This document shows positions 1-7,537 of a stretch of DNA of 10,305 bases, one piece after another (within the stretch, counting starts at the first letter, position 1; each line of letters opens with the position of its first letter). Source of the stretch: Psychrobacter sp. (GTDB lineage: Bacteria > Pseudomonadota > Gammaproteobacteria > Pseudomonadales > Moraxellaceae); assembly GCA_029264635.1 (NCBI GenBank), contig JARIAA010000210.1, positions 1 to 10,305 on the forward strand, read 5' to 3'. The notes beneath the pieces are model-generated. The model worked only from the letters and a program-made list of their open reading frames with translations, was not told where the DNA came from and did no database searches. A program made the translations under genes and the position numbers.

Positions 1-601
1 TTACCGTATTGTCATGGTGGACGAAACTGGCACACTGGTCGACGGTGACGGCATCTTGTATGTGCTTGCTACTCAAGGTCAAACCCGTGCGGATGGCGTC
101 GTTGGTACTTTGATGAGTAATATGGGTCTGGAGCTGGCGCTAAAAGACGCAGGAATTGAGTTTACTCGTGCAAAAGTTGGCGACCGTTATGTTATGCAGG
201 AACTTGAAGCTAATAACTGGATTTTGGGCGGGGAGCCATCAGGGCACATTTTATGCTTAGATAAGAGCCGTACAGGCGATGCCATTATTGCAGGTTTGCA
301 AGTACTAGCAGTAATGCAGTCACAAGACAAAGCATTGAGTGAGCTGACAGAAGGCTTTGAGATCTTACCGCAAAAACTTGTCAATGTACGGTTAAGTCAA
401 ATGCAAGATCCTTATGAGCATGAAGCATTGGTTGCAGCTTTTGACAAAGCGCAAGCTACGTTAGAAGGTCGTGGTCGTTTGCTTATTCGTCAATCAGGTA
501 CAGAGCCGATGATTCGAGTAATGGTTGAGTCTGACGATGAGATAGAATGCGATGTGATGGCCAATGATTTGGCGGATAAAATCAAGGCGGTATTGGGCTA
601 A
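1..601 (+). CDS. glmM: Phosphoglucosamine mutase, C-terminal part (5' end outside window)
   Basis: GlmM interconverts glucosamine-6-phosphate and glucosamine-1-phosphate in the cytoplasm, on the path to UDP-GlcNAc for peptidoglycan and LPS. About 199 C-terminal codons of a protein usually near 445 residues are present, in the frame that starts at base 2. Visible family landmarks are the stretch just after the metal-binding loop (RIVMVD, bases 5-22), the sugar-binding loop GGEPSGH (bases 227-247) and the phosphate-binding loop RQSGTEP followed by MIRVMVE (from base 488). The stop is TAA at 599-601. The first complete codon is TAC (Tyr), where the family motif GDGDR has its last Asp; this may be an edge error. 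pdxH follows 109 bases downstream on the same strand. Family assignment is secure. Confidence 0.95.
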   Translation, partial: YRIVMVDETGTLVDGDGILYVLATQGQTRADGVVGTLMSNMGLELALKDAGIEFTRAKVGDRYVMQELEANNWILGGEPSGHILCLDKSRTGDAIIAGLQVLAVMQSQDKALSELTEGFEILPQKLVNVRLSQMQDPYEHEALVAAFDKAQATLEGRGRLLIRQSGTEPMIRVMVESDDEIECDVMANDLADKIKAVLG

Positions 602-710
602 TTAATGTCTTTTATTACTATAGAGACTTCAAAAAACTTGTCTCCATAACACTGTATATTTTTTGAGATGTATCAACTATAGGGTAACTATATTAACATG
701 AGGGGTAGTT

Positions 711-1370
711 ATGAGCATGGATTTTACCGATCAGCGCTTATCATATGAAAAAGGTCAGCTTGATCAGCAATCAGTACCTGAGTCTCCATTTGAGTTATTC
801 AAAAGCTGGATGAATGAAGCCATTGAGCAACAGGTGCAAGAACCTTATGCAATGAGCTTGGCGACTTGCGGGGCAGATATGAAGCCAAGCGTGCGAATTG
901 TGTTAATGCGCGAGATTACGGATACTGGTATTGTTTTTTATACCAATTACGAAAGTGCTAAAGGACAAGATATCGCTGAAAATCCCAAGGCTGAAGTATT
1001 ATTCTTTTGGCATGAGCTTGAACGTCAGGTCCGTATTAGTGGTCATATCGCCAAAATAGACGCCAGCAAATCTAATGCTTACTTTCAAAAGCGTCCGCAT
1101 GAGAGTCAAGTCGGGGCATGGGTAAGTCGGCCACAAAGTGGTGAAGTGGCGAATCGAGAAGTTATGGAGCAAGCTTTTAAAGATCTACAAGCTAATTATT
1201 CAAATGATAAAGAAGTACCGACGCCAGAATTCTGGGGTGGTTATGAGATTACTATCAGTGAGATTGAGTTCTGGCAAGGTCGTGCCAATCGTATGCATGA
1301 TCGCATTGTTTATAGTCGTGATGACAACGACGATACAATGAGTTGGTCCACTAAGCGTTTATTGCCTTGA
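711..1370 (+). CDS. pdxH: Pyridoxamine/pyridoxine 5'-phosphate oxidase
   Basis: PdxH is an FMN-dependent homodimeric cytoplasmic enzyme that oxidises pyridoxamine-5'-P or pyridoxine-5'-P to pyridoxal-5'-P, in the last step of PLP synthesis and salvage. The 219-residue length is normal. Landmarks are the FMN/PLP-binding RIVLMR (residues 62-67), YTNYESAKG (77-85), ELERQVRISG (102-111), the GAWVSRPQS segment (135-143), FWGGYEI (174-180) and the C-terminal signature EFWQGRANRMHDR (186-198), which carries the substrate-binding Arg and His. The ATG at 711 has AGGGG at 701-705 with 5-base spacing. A second ATG six bases on (MSMD) is possible but has less good spacing. The gene may be read through from glmM, since no convincing terminator or promoter was found between them. 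It ends in front of a strong bidirectional terminator. Confidence 0.96.
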   Translation: MSMDFTDQRLSYEKGQLDQQSVPESPFELFKSWMNEAIEQQVQEPYAMSLATCGADMKPSVRIVLMREITDTGIVFYTNYESAKGQDIAENPKAEVLFFWHELERQVRISGHIAKIDASKSNAYFQKRPHESQVGAWVSRPQSGEVANREVMEQAFKDLQANYSNDKEVPTPEFWGGYEITISEIEFWQGRANRMHDRIVYSRDDNDDTMSWSTKRLLP

Positions 1371-1411
1371 CACTAAACGTACTTTTTTTATTTTGAACTT
1401 CTCATATATAT

Positions 1412-1463
1412 AAAAAAGCCAGACTCTTTACCATTTAACAAGGTAAAGAGTCTGGCTTTTTTT
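1412..1463. terminator. Bidirectional Rho-independent terminator between convergent genes
   Basis: A perfect 21-bp inverted repeat (1412-1432 with 1442-1462) encloses a 9-base loop. Its core is GCCAGACTCTTTACC, flanked by an A-run on the left and a T-run on the right, so the hairpin is followed by a U-tract whichever strand is transcribed. It sits between the stop of pdxH (+) and the stop of the membrane fusion protein gene (-), where a shared terminator is expected. Confidence 0.95.
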
Positions 1464-1517
1464 ATAGCAATTTTATGGATAAATAGTCATTTAAAATAAC
1501 AACACTAACAAGCACTG

Positions 1518-2768
1518 CTACTGTTTTACTTTAGTATCTACATCAGCAGAAACAGACATACCAGGTCGTAGCTGTGCAAGCTCTGGCTGGTTCTGTTCCA
1601 AATCAATACGTACAGGGATACGTTGAGCGATTTTAATATAGTTACCAGTGGCAGGATTTGACGCCCCTGCGCTGAATTCACTACCCGTTGCAGGTGAGAT
1701 GTTACTAACGCGGCCGCGAAATTTGGTCCCACCAAGTGCATCAACATGAATAGTAGCAGGCTCGCCGATAGCCATATTTGCTACTTGTGTTTCTTTAAAA
1801 TTTGCAATCACCCAAACGCCTTTTGGGACAATATACATCAGCTGCGTCCCTGCGCTGACATATTGTCCAACTTTGACGCTGACCTGACTCAGCTGCCCAG
1901 ATTCAGGAGCCGTAATAGTCGCATTGTCTACGTTAATCTGCGCCTGCTTAGCAGCGGCTTCAGCGTTTTTGATATTGGCGTCTAAAGAGGAGCGGCTACC
2001 ACTGGTTTTTGCACGGGCTTGTCGCGCTGCTTGTAAATTGGCTTGCGCTTGTTGGACACTAGCTTGCGCCTGTGCAAGCTTCGCCTTAGTATGAGCCACT
2101 TCAGCTTTGGATACGGCTCCGATAGCGTCTAACCCTTCATAACGTTCAACGTCTTGACGCGCACTTTCAACACTGACTTCGGCACTATGCAGATCAGCTT
2201 CACGCGCCTCGATTTGTGCTTTACTGGTTGCAGTATCTTGGACATTGCTTGAGCGATTGGTCATAGCTACTTCAATATTGGCCTGTGCTTGTTCAAGCTG
2301 CTGTTGAAAAGTGCGATCATCTATTTTAACTAACAAATCCCCCACTTGAACCTTTTCAAAATCCTGCACTGCTACTTCTGTCACATAACCGGAGACTTGC
2401 GGGCTGATGATGGTAGTTTGACCTTTAACAAAAGCATTATTGGTCTGCTGTACCGTCGGCGTAAACGGCGGCAGACGCCATGCATAAAGAATGAGAAGCA
2501 TACCGACAACGATTAAGGCAATCAGCAGTGCTAGGCTCAACGCTGATTTTTTCTTTGGTGACCAGCCAGAAGGCGCAGGGATAGACTCTTTTGGCGGGAG
2601 TAGCATCTCATCTGCATCAGCTATAGTAGAGGACTTGGGAGTGACAGTTTCTTCAGGCGTACTGGTTTTTTTTTCAAGGTTTAAGTTTTTTATAGGGGTG
2701 TCTGTCAAAGTGGTATCGGACAGTGTCTGAGCTTTTTGGTCAATATTATTGGAATTTTCTTTGCTCAC
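1518..2768 (-). CDS. EmrA/HlyD-type efflux membrane fusion (periplasmic adaptor) protein
   Basis: This adaptor would link an inner-membrane exporter to an outer-membrane channel for drug or toxic-compound efflux. In the 416 residues, in order, are: a polar cytoplasmic tail rich in Thr, Ser and Pro (1-71), one membrane anchor (about 75-97), the first lipoyl half-motif (118-150, ISPQVSGYVTEV), a long Ala/Gln-rich coiled-coil hairpin (about 151-282), the second lipoyl half (283-313, ITAPESGQLSQVSVKVGQ) and a beta-barrel region (about 317-410, ending RPGMSVSADV). This is the EmrA plan. The start is GTG at 2768, chosen because AGGAG lies 6 bases upstream. The gene lies 171 bases downstream of an MFS exporter gene on the same strand, its likely partner. 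No TolC-like outer-membrane gene is in the window. Substrate is unknown. Confidence 0.92.
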   Translation of the reverse strand: MSKENSNNIDQKAQTLSDTTLTDTPIKNLNLEKKTSTPEETVTPKSSTIADADEMLLPPKESIPAPSGWSPKKKSALSLALLIALIVVGMLLILYAWRLPPFTPTVQQTNNAFVKGQTTIISPQVSGYVTEVAVQDFEKVQVGDLLVKIDDRTFQQQLEQAQANIEVAMTNRSSNVQDTATSKAQIEAREADLHSAEVSVESARQDVERYEGLDAIGAVSKAEVAHTKAKLAQAQASVQQAQANLQAARQARAKTSGSRSSLDANIKNAEAAAKQAQINVDNATITAPESGQLSQVSVKVGQYVSAGTQLMYIVPKGVWVIANFKETQVANMAIGEPATIHVDALGGTKFRGRVSNISPATGSEFSAGASNPATGNYIKIAQRIPVRIDLEQNQPELAQLRPGMSVSADVDTKVKQ

Positions 2769-2774
2769 GACTCG

Positions 2775-2779
2775 CTCCT
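2775..2779 (-). promoter_or_regulatory. Ribosome binding site fixing a GTG start
   Basis: On the minus strand AGGAG precedes GTG at 2768-2766 by 6 bases. This supports the GTG as the true start of the membrane fusion protein rather than an internal ATG. Confidence 0.75.
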
Positions 2780-2849
2780 AAATAATAGAATAAACATAAC
2801 AAATAACTTTAATAGTAAAAATATAATGTATTAACAATTAGTTGATGGC

Positions 2850-2879
2850 ATTAGCAGCATGTGGCATAGAGTGTGTCAA
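2850..2879 (-). promoter_or_regulatory. Candidate sigma-70 promoter for the membrane fusion protein gene
   Basis: The minus strand reads a perfect -35 TTGACA (2874-2879), an 18-base spacer and GCTAAT (2850-2855) as a 4/6 -10. It lies in the 171-base gap between the MFS gene and the adaptor gene. If used, the adaptor gene could be expressed independently of the exporter. Prediction from sequence only; the -10 is weak. Confidence 0.35.
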
Positions 2880-2939
2880 TTTTATTTAGGGTTGACTATG
2901 TTTTAAACATGCCTCTATTACTTTGAACTGATTATAGCC

Positions 2940-4634
2940 TTATTGGCTTTTTTCACGCATTTTTGCGATGGCTGCAAGCTCTTTACCTAACGGGTTAATT
3001 TTATGATAGCGATAATATAGATAACTGATTAACAAAATAATGGTCGTCACCGTAGCAATGGTGCCCATTAAGAAAAATAAGTCATCATAAGCGGCAACCG
3101 TCGCTTGGCGCTGAATATTTTGTAATATTTGACCCATGGCAGCGGCACTCGCCTGAGTAGAGTCAGCAATTTGTGACGACAGTGCACTGCGCGCGCCAGC
3201 GACTTGATTTGCTAAAGCAGGATTACCCAAATTTAATGAACCAACCATATCGGCATAGTGCAATCGTGTGCGAATAGTAGTAAAGGCTTGAATAGCAGCC
3301 GCGCCTGCAAGCCCGCCAATAGTTTGGGAGATACTAAAAATCACCGAAAAGCTGATAATATAAGCGGGACCATTCGCAATAGCACGAAACATCCCTTCAA
3401 ACACCATCGGACCCATAAAGTAAATAGCGGCAAAAGCAATTAAAAACTGACTGCTATAAAACATGTAGGGAGCAGAATCCATCGAGATGCCTGTATCCAT
3501 CCAAGCGCCCAACGCGATTAGCGCAACCGCAAAGATAACAGGACGACGCAGATCCATGGCACTGGTTCGAAAAATACTAATTACTAATGCCAATACGCTA
3601 GCAGCTAATATAACCGCATAAAAAACAATCATTTGATCATTATTATAGCCAAGCGTGGCCAGTAATCCTGCTGCACCCACACTTTGTTCTGAGAGTAAAA
3701 TACGTAGCGCGGCACCTGTAATCATAAAGGCAATAATAGTGCGGCTACGCATCCAGCGTACTTGTAGCATCGGGTTTTTACGATGAGTCTCAATCCAAAG
3801 TGCAAGGGAGATAGTGACGCCAGCGATGATTAAAGGATAGCTCAACCAAGGTGTCGTCCACCATTGAATACGCCCTTGTACCAAAAACACATATAATGCA
3901 GCAAGGCCACTAGCAAAAAACGCAAAACTAAGAATATCTAGCTTTTCAAATACTTTTTCAGTATTGCCTGGTGGTAATTCTAGTAAGTTAATCAACCCAA
4001 AGCAGATCAGTGTGAGCCCAAACTCAAATAAAAACAAATTTTCAAGTTGACCATCAGCGGCTAAGTAAGGTGAGATGATGCGCGAAAGCGGTATACCGAA
4101 CTGTACTAAGCCAAAACCTAAGATAAGACCGCTAATACGTTTGGCCGTAGGCATACCTTGCAGACAATAAAAAATAGCCAGCACAGTCATGGCGCTAGCG
4201 ACCACACCGCTAAAACCACGAGCGATAATCTCTAAATAATAAGGGTCCAACCATTGACTGATAGAAGTAGCAACTAGACCACTACTGACTAGCCACTGCA
4301 TGCTGGTTGCAAGTAATAGAAAAAACAGCGTGATTTTGCTAAACAATGACATGCCGAACTGCTGACGTATTTTATACAGCAGCACCGTGATACAAACATT
4401 GGTCATATTATAGGTAACGGATATCCAACCGCCTTCGACAGGGGTTAGACCTAGCTCGCCTTGAATTTGAGTCAAGTTGGCAACCAAAAGTCCATTTTGA
4501 AAGCTTGCCGTTAGACCAATAAAAATACCGATGAGCAGATACATGATCTTGCGGCGAACAGGATGATCGGGAGTAGCAGGAGAACCTAACATAAACGGCT
4601 GTTCATGCGGTTTGAGCTGGTATTCAGTACTCAT
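2940..4634 (-). CDS. MFS multidrug-type exporter, DHA2-like (EmrB-type, 14 TM)
   Basis: This is an inner-membrane, probably proton-driven exporter of 564 residues. About 14 hydrophobic segments can be placed at roughly 30-52, 69-88, 99-115, 135-157, 166-188, 199-219, 234-254, 263-281, 299-316, 335-354, 364-378, 389-410, 423-449 and 516-541. A long polar loop (about 452-512), containing IRTRLHYADM, precedes the last segment, as is usual in DHA2 exporters that work with EmrA adaptors. The usual MFS motif A after TM2 is degenerate (YKIRQQFG), and the GP-containing motif C of drug antiporters is not evident, so this is a divergent branch. The ATG at 4634 has no clear Shine-Dalgarno sequence, but no better in-frame start was found. 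The adaptor gene follows. A terminator upstream separates the pair from the GST gene. Substrate is unknown. Confidence 0.9.
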   Translation of the reverse strand: MSTEYQLKPHEQPFMLGSPATPDHPVRRKIMYLLIGIFIGLTASFQNGLLVANLTQIQGELGLTPVEGGWISVTYNMTNVCITVLLYKIRQQFGMSLFSKITLFFLLLATSMQWLVSSGLVATSISQWLDPYYLEIIARGFSGVVASAMTVLAIFYCLQGMPTAKRISGLILGFGLVQFGIPLSRIISPYLAADGQLENLFLFEFGLTLICFGLINLLELPPGNTEKVFEKLDILSFAFFASGLAALYVFLVQGRIQWWTTPWLSYPLIIAGVTISLALWIETHRKNPMLQVRWMRSRTIIAFMITGAALRILLSEQSVGAAGLLATLGYNNDQMIVFYAVILAASVLALVISIFRTSAMDLRRPVIFAVALIALGAWMDTGISMDSAPYMFYSSQFLIAFAAIYFMGPMVFEGMFRAIANGPAYIISFSVIFSISQTIGGLAGAAAIQAFTTIRTRLHYADMVGSLNLGNPALANQVAGARSALSSQIADSTQASAAAMGQILQNIQRQATVAAYDDLFFLMGTIATVTTIILLISYLYYRYHKINPLGKELAAIAKMREKSQ

Positions 4635-4734
4635 GTGAAAAGGACAGTTTGCATAAATGTATGACGGTTTAGAGGACTGATAACATATGATAGATTTTTA
4701 CTGGTCGTTATTCATCATTAAGGCTATTTAGAAA

Positions 4735-4771
4735 GAAGAAAAAATAGCACAAGATATACTTGCGCTATTTT
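4735..4771 (-). terminator. Rho-independent terminator after the GST-like gene
   Basis: Bases 4741-4753 pair with 4759-4771 around a 5-base loop, 13 bp in all. The one non-Watson-Crick position becomes a G-U pair only in the minus-strand RNA. There the stem is followed by TTTTTTCTTCTTTC. Strand asymmetry and U-tract both point to termination of leftward transcription coming from the GST gene, upstream of the MFS gene. Confidence 0.8.
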
Positions 4772-4817
4772 ATCATAGTTCTTTAGATGACTATTTTATA
4801 ACCTTATTTGACCAGCA

Positions 4818-5456
4818 CTATTTTTTAGAGCTGCTTTCATCATGCTCCGCCTCAAGGCGCATTGCATTTTGATAGCTCTCAATACCTGCAAGCTGCAGGG
4901 CATATTGCTTGATATGAGGGTAGTCCTCTAATTGATGACGCTTAGCCAGCATAATCAAATCAAACGATAGCATGAAGTCGGCACCACTGAGCTTGTCGCC
5001 AACGATAAACGATTTGTCTTTCACTTCATCATTTAGATAGCTGAGCAGCTTATGCTTTTCTGCACCGATATAGCCATTTAAAAACTCATTATCCGTAATG
5101 CCTGCTTTATTAGTAAACAATTCAAGCAATAAAGGTACCATAAGCGAGCTTTCAGCAAAATTTATCCACTGTAAGTAATGTCCATAATCTACGCTGTCGG
5201 TAGCAGGGCGCAAACTAGTAGGCGCAAAACGCTCAATTAATAGCTCCGTAATCGCTCCTGATTCTGCATACATCACCTCATCTATCTCGATAACGGGCGA
5301 CTTGCCTAGCGGGTGTACTTCTTTCAGACTAGCTGGTGCCAAATTGGTGTTGGCGTCACGCTGGTAGCTGACAATCTCATAAGGTTCGCCAAGCTCTTCT
5401 AGGAGCCATAAAATACGTAGCGAGCGTGATTGGTTAAGATGATGTAGACGAATCAT
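4818..5456 (-). CDS. Glutathione S-transferase-like protein
   Basis: A cytosolic GST fold of 212 residues. The N-terminal thioredoxin-like domain (about 1-78) has a possible catalytic Ser10 in the NQSRSLRILWLLEE segment, the cis-proline site HPLGKSPVIEID (Pro54) and the glutathione gamma-Glu contact ESGAI (Glu65-Ser66). The alpha-helical C-terminal domain (about 88-200) carries the N-capping-box-like LSGADFML (157-163). GSTs of this kind conjugate or reduce electrophilic compounds using glutathione; the exact substrate cannot be read from sequence. The ATG at 5456 is preceded by AAGG with 8-base spacing. The gene starts 47 bases after the stop of the DJ-1-like gene with no terminator between, so the two are likely cotranscribed. 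Its own terminator lies downstream at 4735-4771. The charged tail (HDESSSKK) is variable in the family. Confidence 0.9.
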   Translation of the reverse strand: MIRLHHLNQSRSLRILWLLEELGEPYEIVSYQRDANTNLAPASLKEVHPLGKSPVIEIDEVMYAESGAITELLIERFAPTSLRPATDSVDYGHYLQWINFAESSLMVPLLLELFTNKAGITDNEFLNGYIGAEKHKLLSYLNDEVKDKSFIVGDKLSGADFMLSFDLIMLAKRHQLEDYPHIKQYALQLAGIESYQNAMRLEAEHDESSSKK

Positions 5457-5503
5457 AGTATTGGCCTTTTTTGCTTAGTTTTTAGGTGAATTGTCAAACG
5501 TTA

Positions 5504-6181
5504 CTAACCTTTAAGCTTAGCTATCAAACGTTTGGCTGCATCTTCTGATGAGGCTGGGTTTTGACCAGTAATGAGTAATTCATCTTCAACCACAAATGAT
5601 TCCCAATCAGTAGCTTTTTCGTAGTTGCCACCATTGGCCTTTAGCGCATCTTCTACTAAAAATGGCACCACGTCAGTCAGACCAACGGCTTCTTCTTCAG
5701 AGTTAGTAAAGCCAGTAACGGTCTTACCTTTCACTAAATATTCGCCGTCAATCTTGACGTTTTTAAGAGCAGCGGGAGAATGACAAACAAAGGCAACAGG
5801 CTTGTCTTGCTTCACAAAAGTCTCGATCAAATTGATAGAGTGTTTATCAACCGCTAAATCCCATAGTGGGCCATGACCGCCAGGATAGAATACTGAATCG
5901 AAGTCTTCTGCGTTCATGTCAGCGAGTTTTTTGGTATTGGCAAGATGCTTTTGTGCATCAGAGTCTTCTTTAAAGCTCTTAGTGTCTTTGGTTTGGGTAT
6001 CTTCAGTATCACTACTAGGATCAAGTGGTGGCTGACCACCTGCAGGTGAGGCAAGGGTTACATTGACACCTGCATCAAGAAAAGCATAGTAGGGGGCGGC
6101 AAATTCTTCTAACCAAAAGCCTGTTTTCTTACCTGTATCGCCCAATTGGTCATGTGAAGTTAGTACCATTAAAATATTCAT
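5504..6181 (-). CDS. DJ-1/PfpI superfamily protein, Hsp31/glyoxalase III-like
   Basis: This is a 225-residue single-domain protein of the class I glutamine amidotransferase-like (ThiJ/DJ-1/PfpI) superfamily. The nucleophile elbow is FVCHSPAAL (131-139, Cys133-His134). An upstream acidic residue lies in GFWLEEFAAPY (Glu25 or Glu26), and YPGGHGPLWDL (99-109) and TGQNPASS (205-212) are typical of the Hsp31 branch. Members of that branch include glutathione-independent glyoxalases that turn methylglyoxal into lactate, and proposed chaperones or deglycases. A carbonyl-detoxifying role is inferred from family and neighbours. It is not a true amidotransferase, since no synthase partner is present. 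ATG 6181 has AGGA 5 bases upstream. It is followed by the GST gene at 47 bases and stops with TAG immediately followed by TAA. Confidence 0.9.
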   Translation of the reverse strand: MNILMVLTSHDQLGDTGKKTGFWLEEFAAPYYAFLDAGVNVTLASPAGGQPPLDPSSDTEDTQTKDTKSFKEDSDAQKHLANTKKLADMNAEDFDSVFYPGGHGPLWDLAVDKHSINLIETFVKQDKPVAFVCHSPAALKNVKIDGEYLVKGKTVTGFTNSEEEAVGLTDVVPFLVEDALKANGGNYEKATDWESFVVEDELLITGQNPASSEDAAKRLIAKLKG

Positions 6182-6217
6182 GATTATCCTTATTTATTAT
6201 TGATTTAATTGTTAAAT

Positions 6218-6281
6218 TATTAGCAGTCATGTTCCATCGATTGTATTTACTCAATAGTTATACTGGCGATGACTGCTAATA
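6218..6281. repeat. 13-bp perfect inverted repeat in the gap before the DJ-1-like gene
   Basis: TATTAGCAGTCAT (6218-6230) is repeated in inverse orientation at 6269-6281, with 38 bases between. It lies in the 131-base gap between the CurA-like stop and the DJ-1-like start. The 3' side on the minus strand is AT-rich but lacks a U-tract, and the loop is long, so it is not a classical terminator. It may be an attenuator-like or mRNA-stabilising hairpin, or a protein site. Function unknown. Confidence 0.6.
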
Positions 6282-6312
6282 CTATTTATATCGAATAGTT
6301 TAAGTCTAATAT

Positions 6313-7362
6313 TTACTTAACGTCGGCGACTTTAACTACTGTTTTACCAAAGTTCTCACCATTTAACATACGAACAAAAGCGTTCGGCGCGTCATCTAAG
6401 CCTTCAGCCATATATTCTTTAGTTTTAACATCGCCTGACTCGACCCATTTGCTCATCGTTTTCAAAAATTCTGGGAAATGGTCGCCATACTCTTCAAAGA
6501 TGATAAAGCCTTTGATAGTCAAACGACGGCTGAGAATATTGCCCATCAATACACCTAAACGATCTTTGCCATCTGGTAGTTCAGTGGCGTTGTATTGTGA
6601 CACCAGACCACATACGGGAATACGCGCATGAGCATTTAATAACGGCATAACGGCGTCAAAGACTTTACCGCCAACGTTTTCGTAGTAGATATCGATACCA
6701 TCTGGACAAGCGGCTTTTAACTGCTCAGCAAAATCGTCTGCTTTATGATCGATACAAACGTCAAACCCTAACTCGTTAACAGCAAATTCACATTTATCGA
6801 CACCGCCTGCGATACCGACAGTACGTACGCCATATTGATTACCGACTTGACCAACTGTCGCACCAACGGGGCCAGTAGCAGCAGCGACGACGAGCGTCTC
6901 GCCTTTTTGAGGTTTACCAATGTCGGTCAAACCCATATAGCCGGTAAAGCCTGGCATACCTAGTACACCTAAACCATAAGAAGGATGCGGCATGTCTTTA
7001 TCGAGTTTTAGCACGCCTTCGCCATCACTGACGCTGTAATCCTGCCAGCCTGAATTTGACACGACCAAATCACCAACGGCAAATTTATCGAGGTTAGATT
7101 CAACGACTTGAGCAACGGTTGCGCCCATCATGACATCACCAACTTCTAATGGATCGGCATAACTTTTAGCGTCGCTCATCCGTCCACGCATGTACGGATC
7201 TAAAGATAAATAGACAGTACGTAGCAGCATCTCATTATTATTTGGCGTTGGAATATCGCTAGTCGTCATGTCAAAGTTTTCAGCTTTTGGCGCGCCGTGA
7301 GGGCGGCTTGCCAATTTAATTTGACGGTTTGTTTCTTGATTTTGTTGTTTATCAAAACTCAT
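6313..7362 (-). CDS. curA: NADP-dependent MDR oxidoreductase, CurA/leukotriene B4 dehydrogenase-like
   Basis: A zinc-independent medium-chain dehydrogenase/reductase of 349 residues from the preferred start. The family reduces the C=C bond of enals, enones and related compounds with NADPH; E. coli CurA reduces curcumin. Landmarks, counted from that start, are LASRPHGAP (17-25), LSLDPYMRGRM (52-62), the nucleotide-binding segment AAATGPVGATVGQ (about 160-172) with AGG..KC after it, and YYENVGGKVFDAV followed by ARIPVCGLVSQYN (about 227-258). The latter is characteristic of the CurA/YncB branch. No zinc-ligand pattern is seen. An ATG at 7371 would add MIK, but the AAGGA overlaps it, while the ATG at 7362 has that AAGGA at 8 bases, so 7362 is preferred. 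It lies 166 bases after the end of the reductase gene, beyond a predicted terminator. Confidence 0.92.
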   Translation of the reverse strand: MSFDKQQNQETNRQIKLASRPHGAPKAENFDMTTSDIPTPNNNEMLLRTVYLSLDPYMRGRMSDAKSYADPLEVGDVMMGATVAQVVESNLDKFAVGDLVVSNSGWQDYSVSDGEGVLKLDKDMPHPSYGLGVLGMPGFTGYMGLTDIGKPQKGETLVVAAATGPVGATVGQVGNQYGVRTVGIAGGVDKCEFAVNELGFDVCIDHKADDFAEQLKAACPDGIDIYYENVGGKVFDAVMPLLNAHARIPVCGLVSQYNATELPDGKDRLGVLMGNILSRRLTIKGFIIFEEYGDHFPEFLKTMSKWVESGDVKTKEYMAEGLDDAPNAFVRMLNGENFGKTVVKVADVK

Positions 7363-7370
7363 TTTAATCA

Positions 7371-7375
7371 TCCTT
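7371..7375 (-). promoter_or_regulatory. Ribosome binding site selecting the CurA-like start
   Basis: AAGGA on the minus strand is followed by TGATTAAA and then ATG (7362). The upstream ATG at 7371 begins inside this AAGGA and would have no usable spacing. The shorter protein, starting MSFDKQQ, is therefore preferred. Confidence 0.7.
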
Positions 7376-7405
7376 TTATTTATTGGTTTAACGTTTTTAG
7401 CTTCT

Positions 7406-7440
7406 AAAAATAGTAGCCAAGCAAAAGTGAATGGCTACTA
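7406..7440 (-). terminator. Rho-independent terminator after the aldehyde reductase gene
   Basis: TAGTAGCCA (7411-7419) pairs with TGGCTACTA (7432-7440) over a 12-base loop. On the minus strand the hairpin is followed directly by TTTTT (7410-7406). It lies about 100 bases past the reductase stop and about 45 bases before the CurA-like start. It could fully or partly terminate leftward transcription from the operator-controlled promoter. Confidence 0.65.
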
Positions 7441-7537
7441 ATAGTAAAAATAATCTACAAATTAATGTTTTATATAAAGTTATTATTTCTATTTGTTTGT
7501 ATTCTCAGCCTACCACTTTTAAAAGGCTTTACGGCTA

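Noticed and set aside
619..648. Possible hairpin between glmM and pdxH (TATAGAGAC with GTCTCCATA)
   Set aside because: It has one mismatch, a 12-base loop and a T-run that starts about 10 bases after the stem, so it does not meet the pattern of an intrinsic terminator on the + strand.
4635..4740. Promoter for the MFS exporter gene
   Set aside because: Candidate boxes (for example TTATCA, 16 bases, TACATT) match only 4/6 each and are no better than background in AT-rich DNA; a promoter is expected here but cannot be pinpointed.
6304..6310. GTCTAAT at the end of the CurA-like gene, resembling half of the predicted operator
   Set aside because: Only one half-site matches; the opposite arm is absent, and seven bases are expected by chance in several kilobases of AT-rich DNA.
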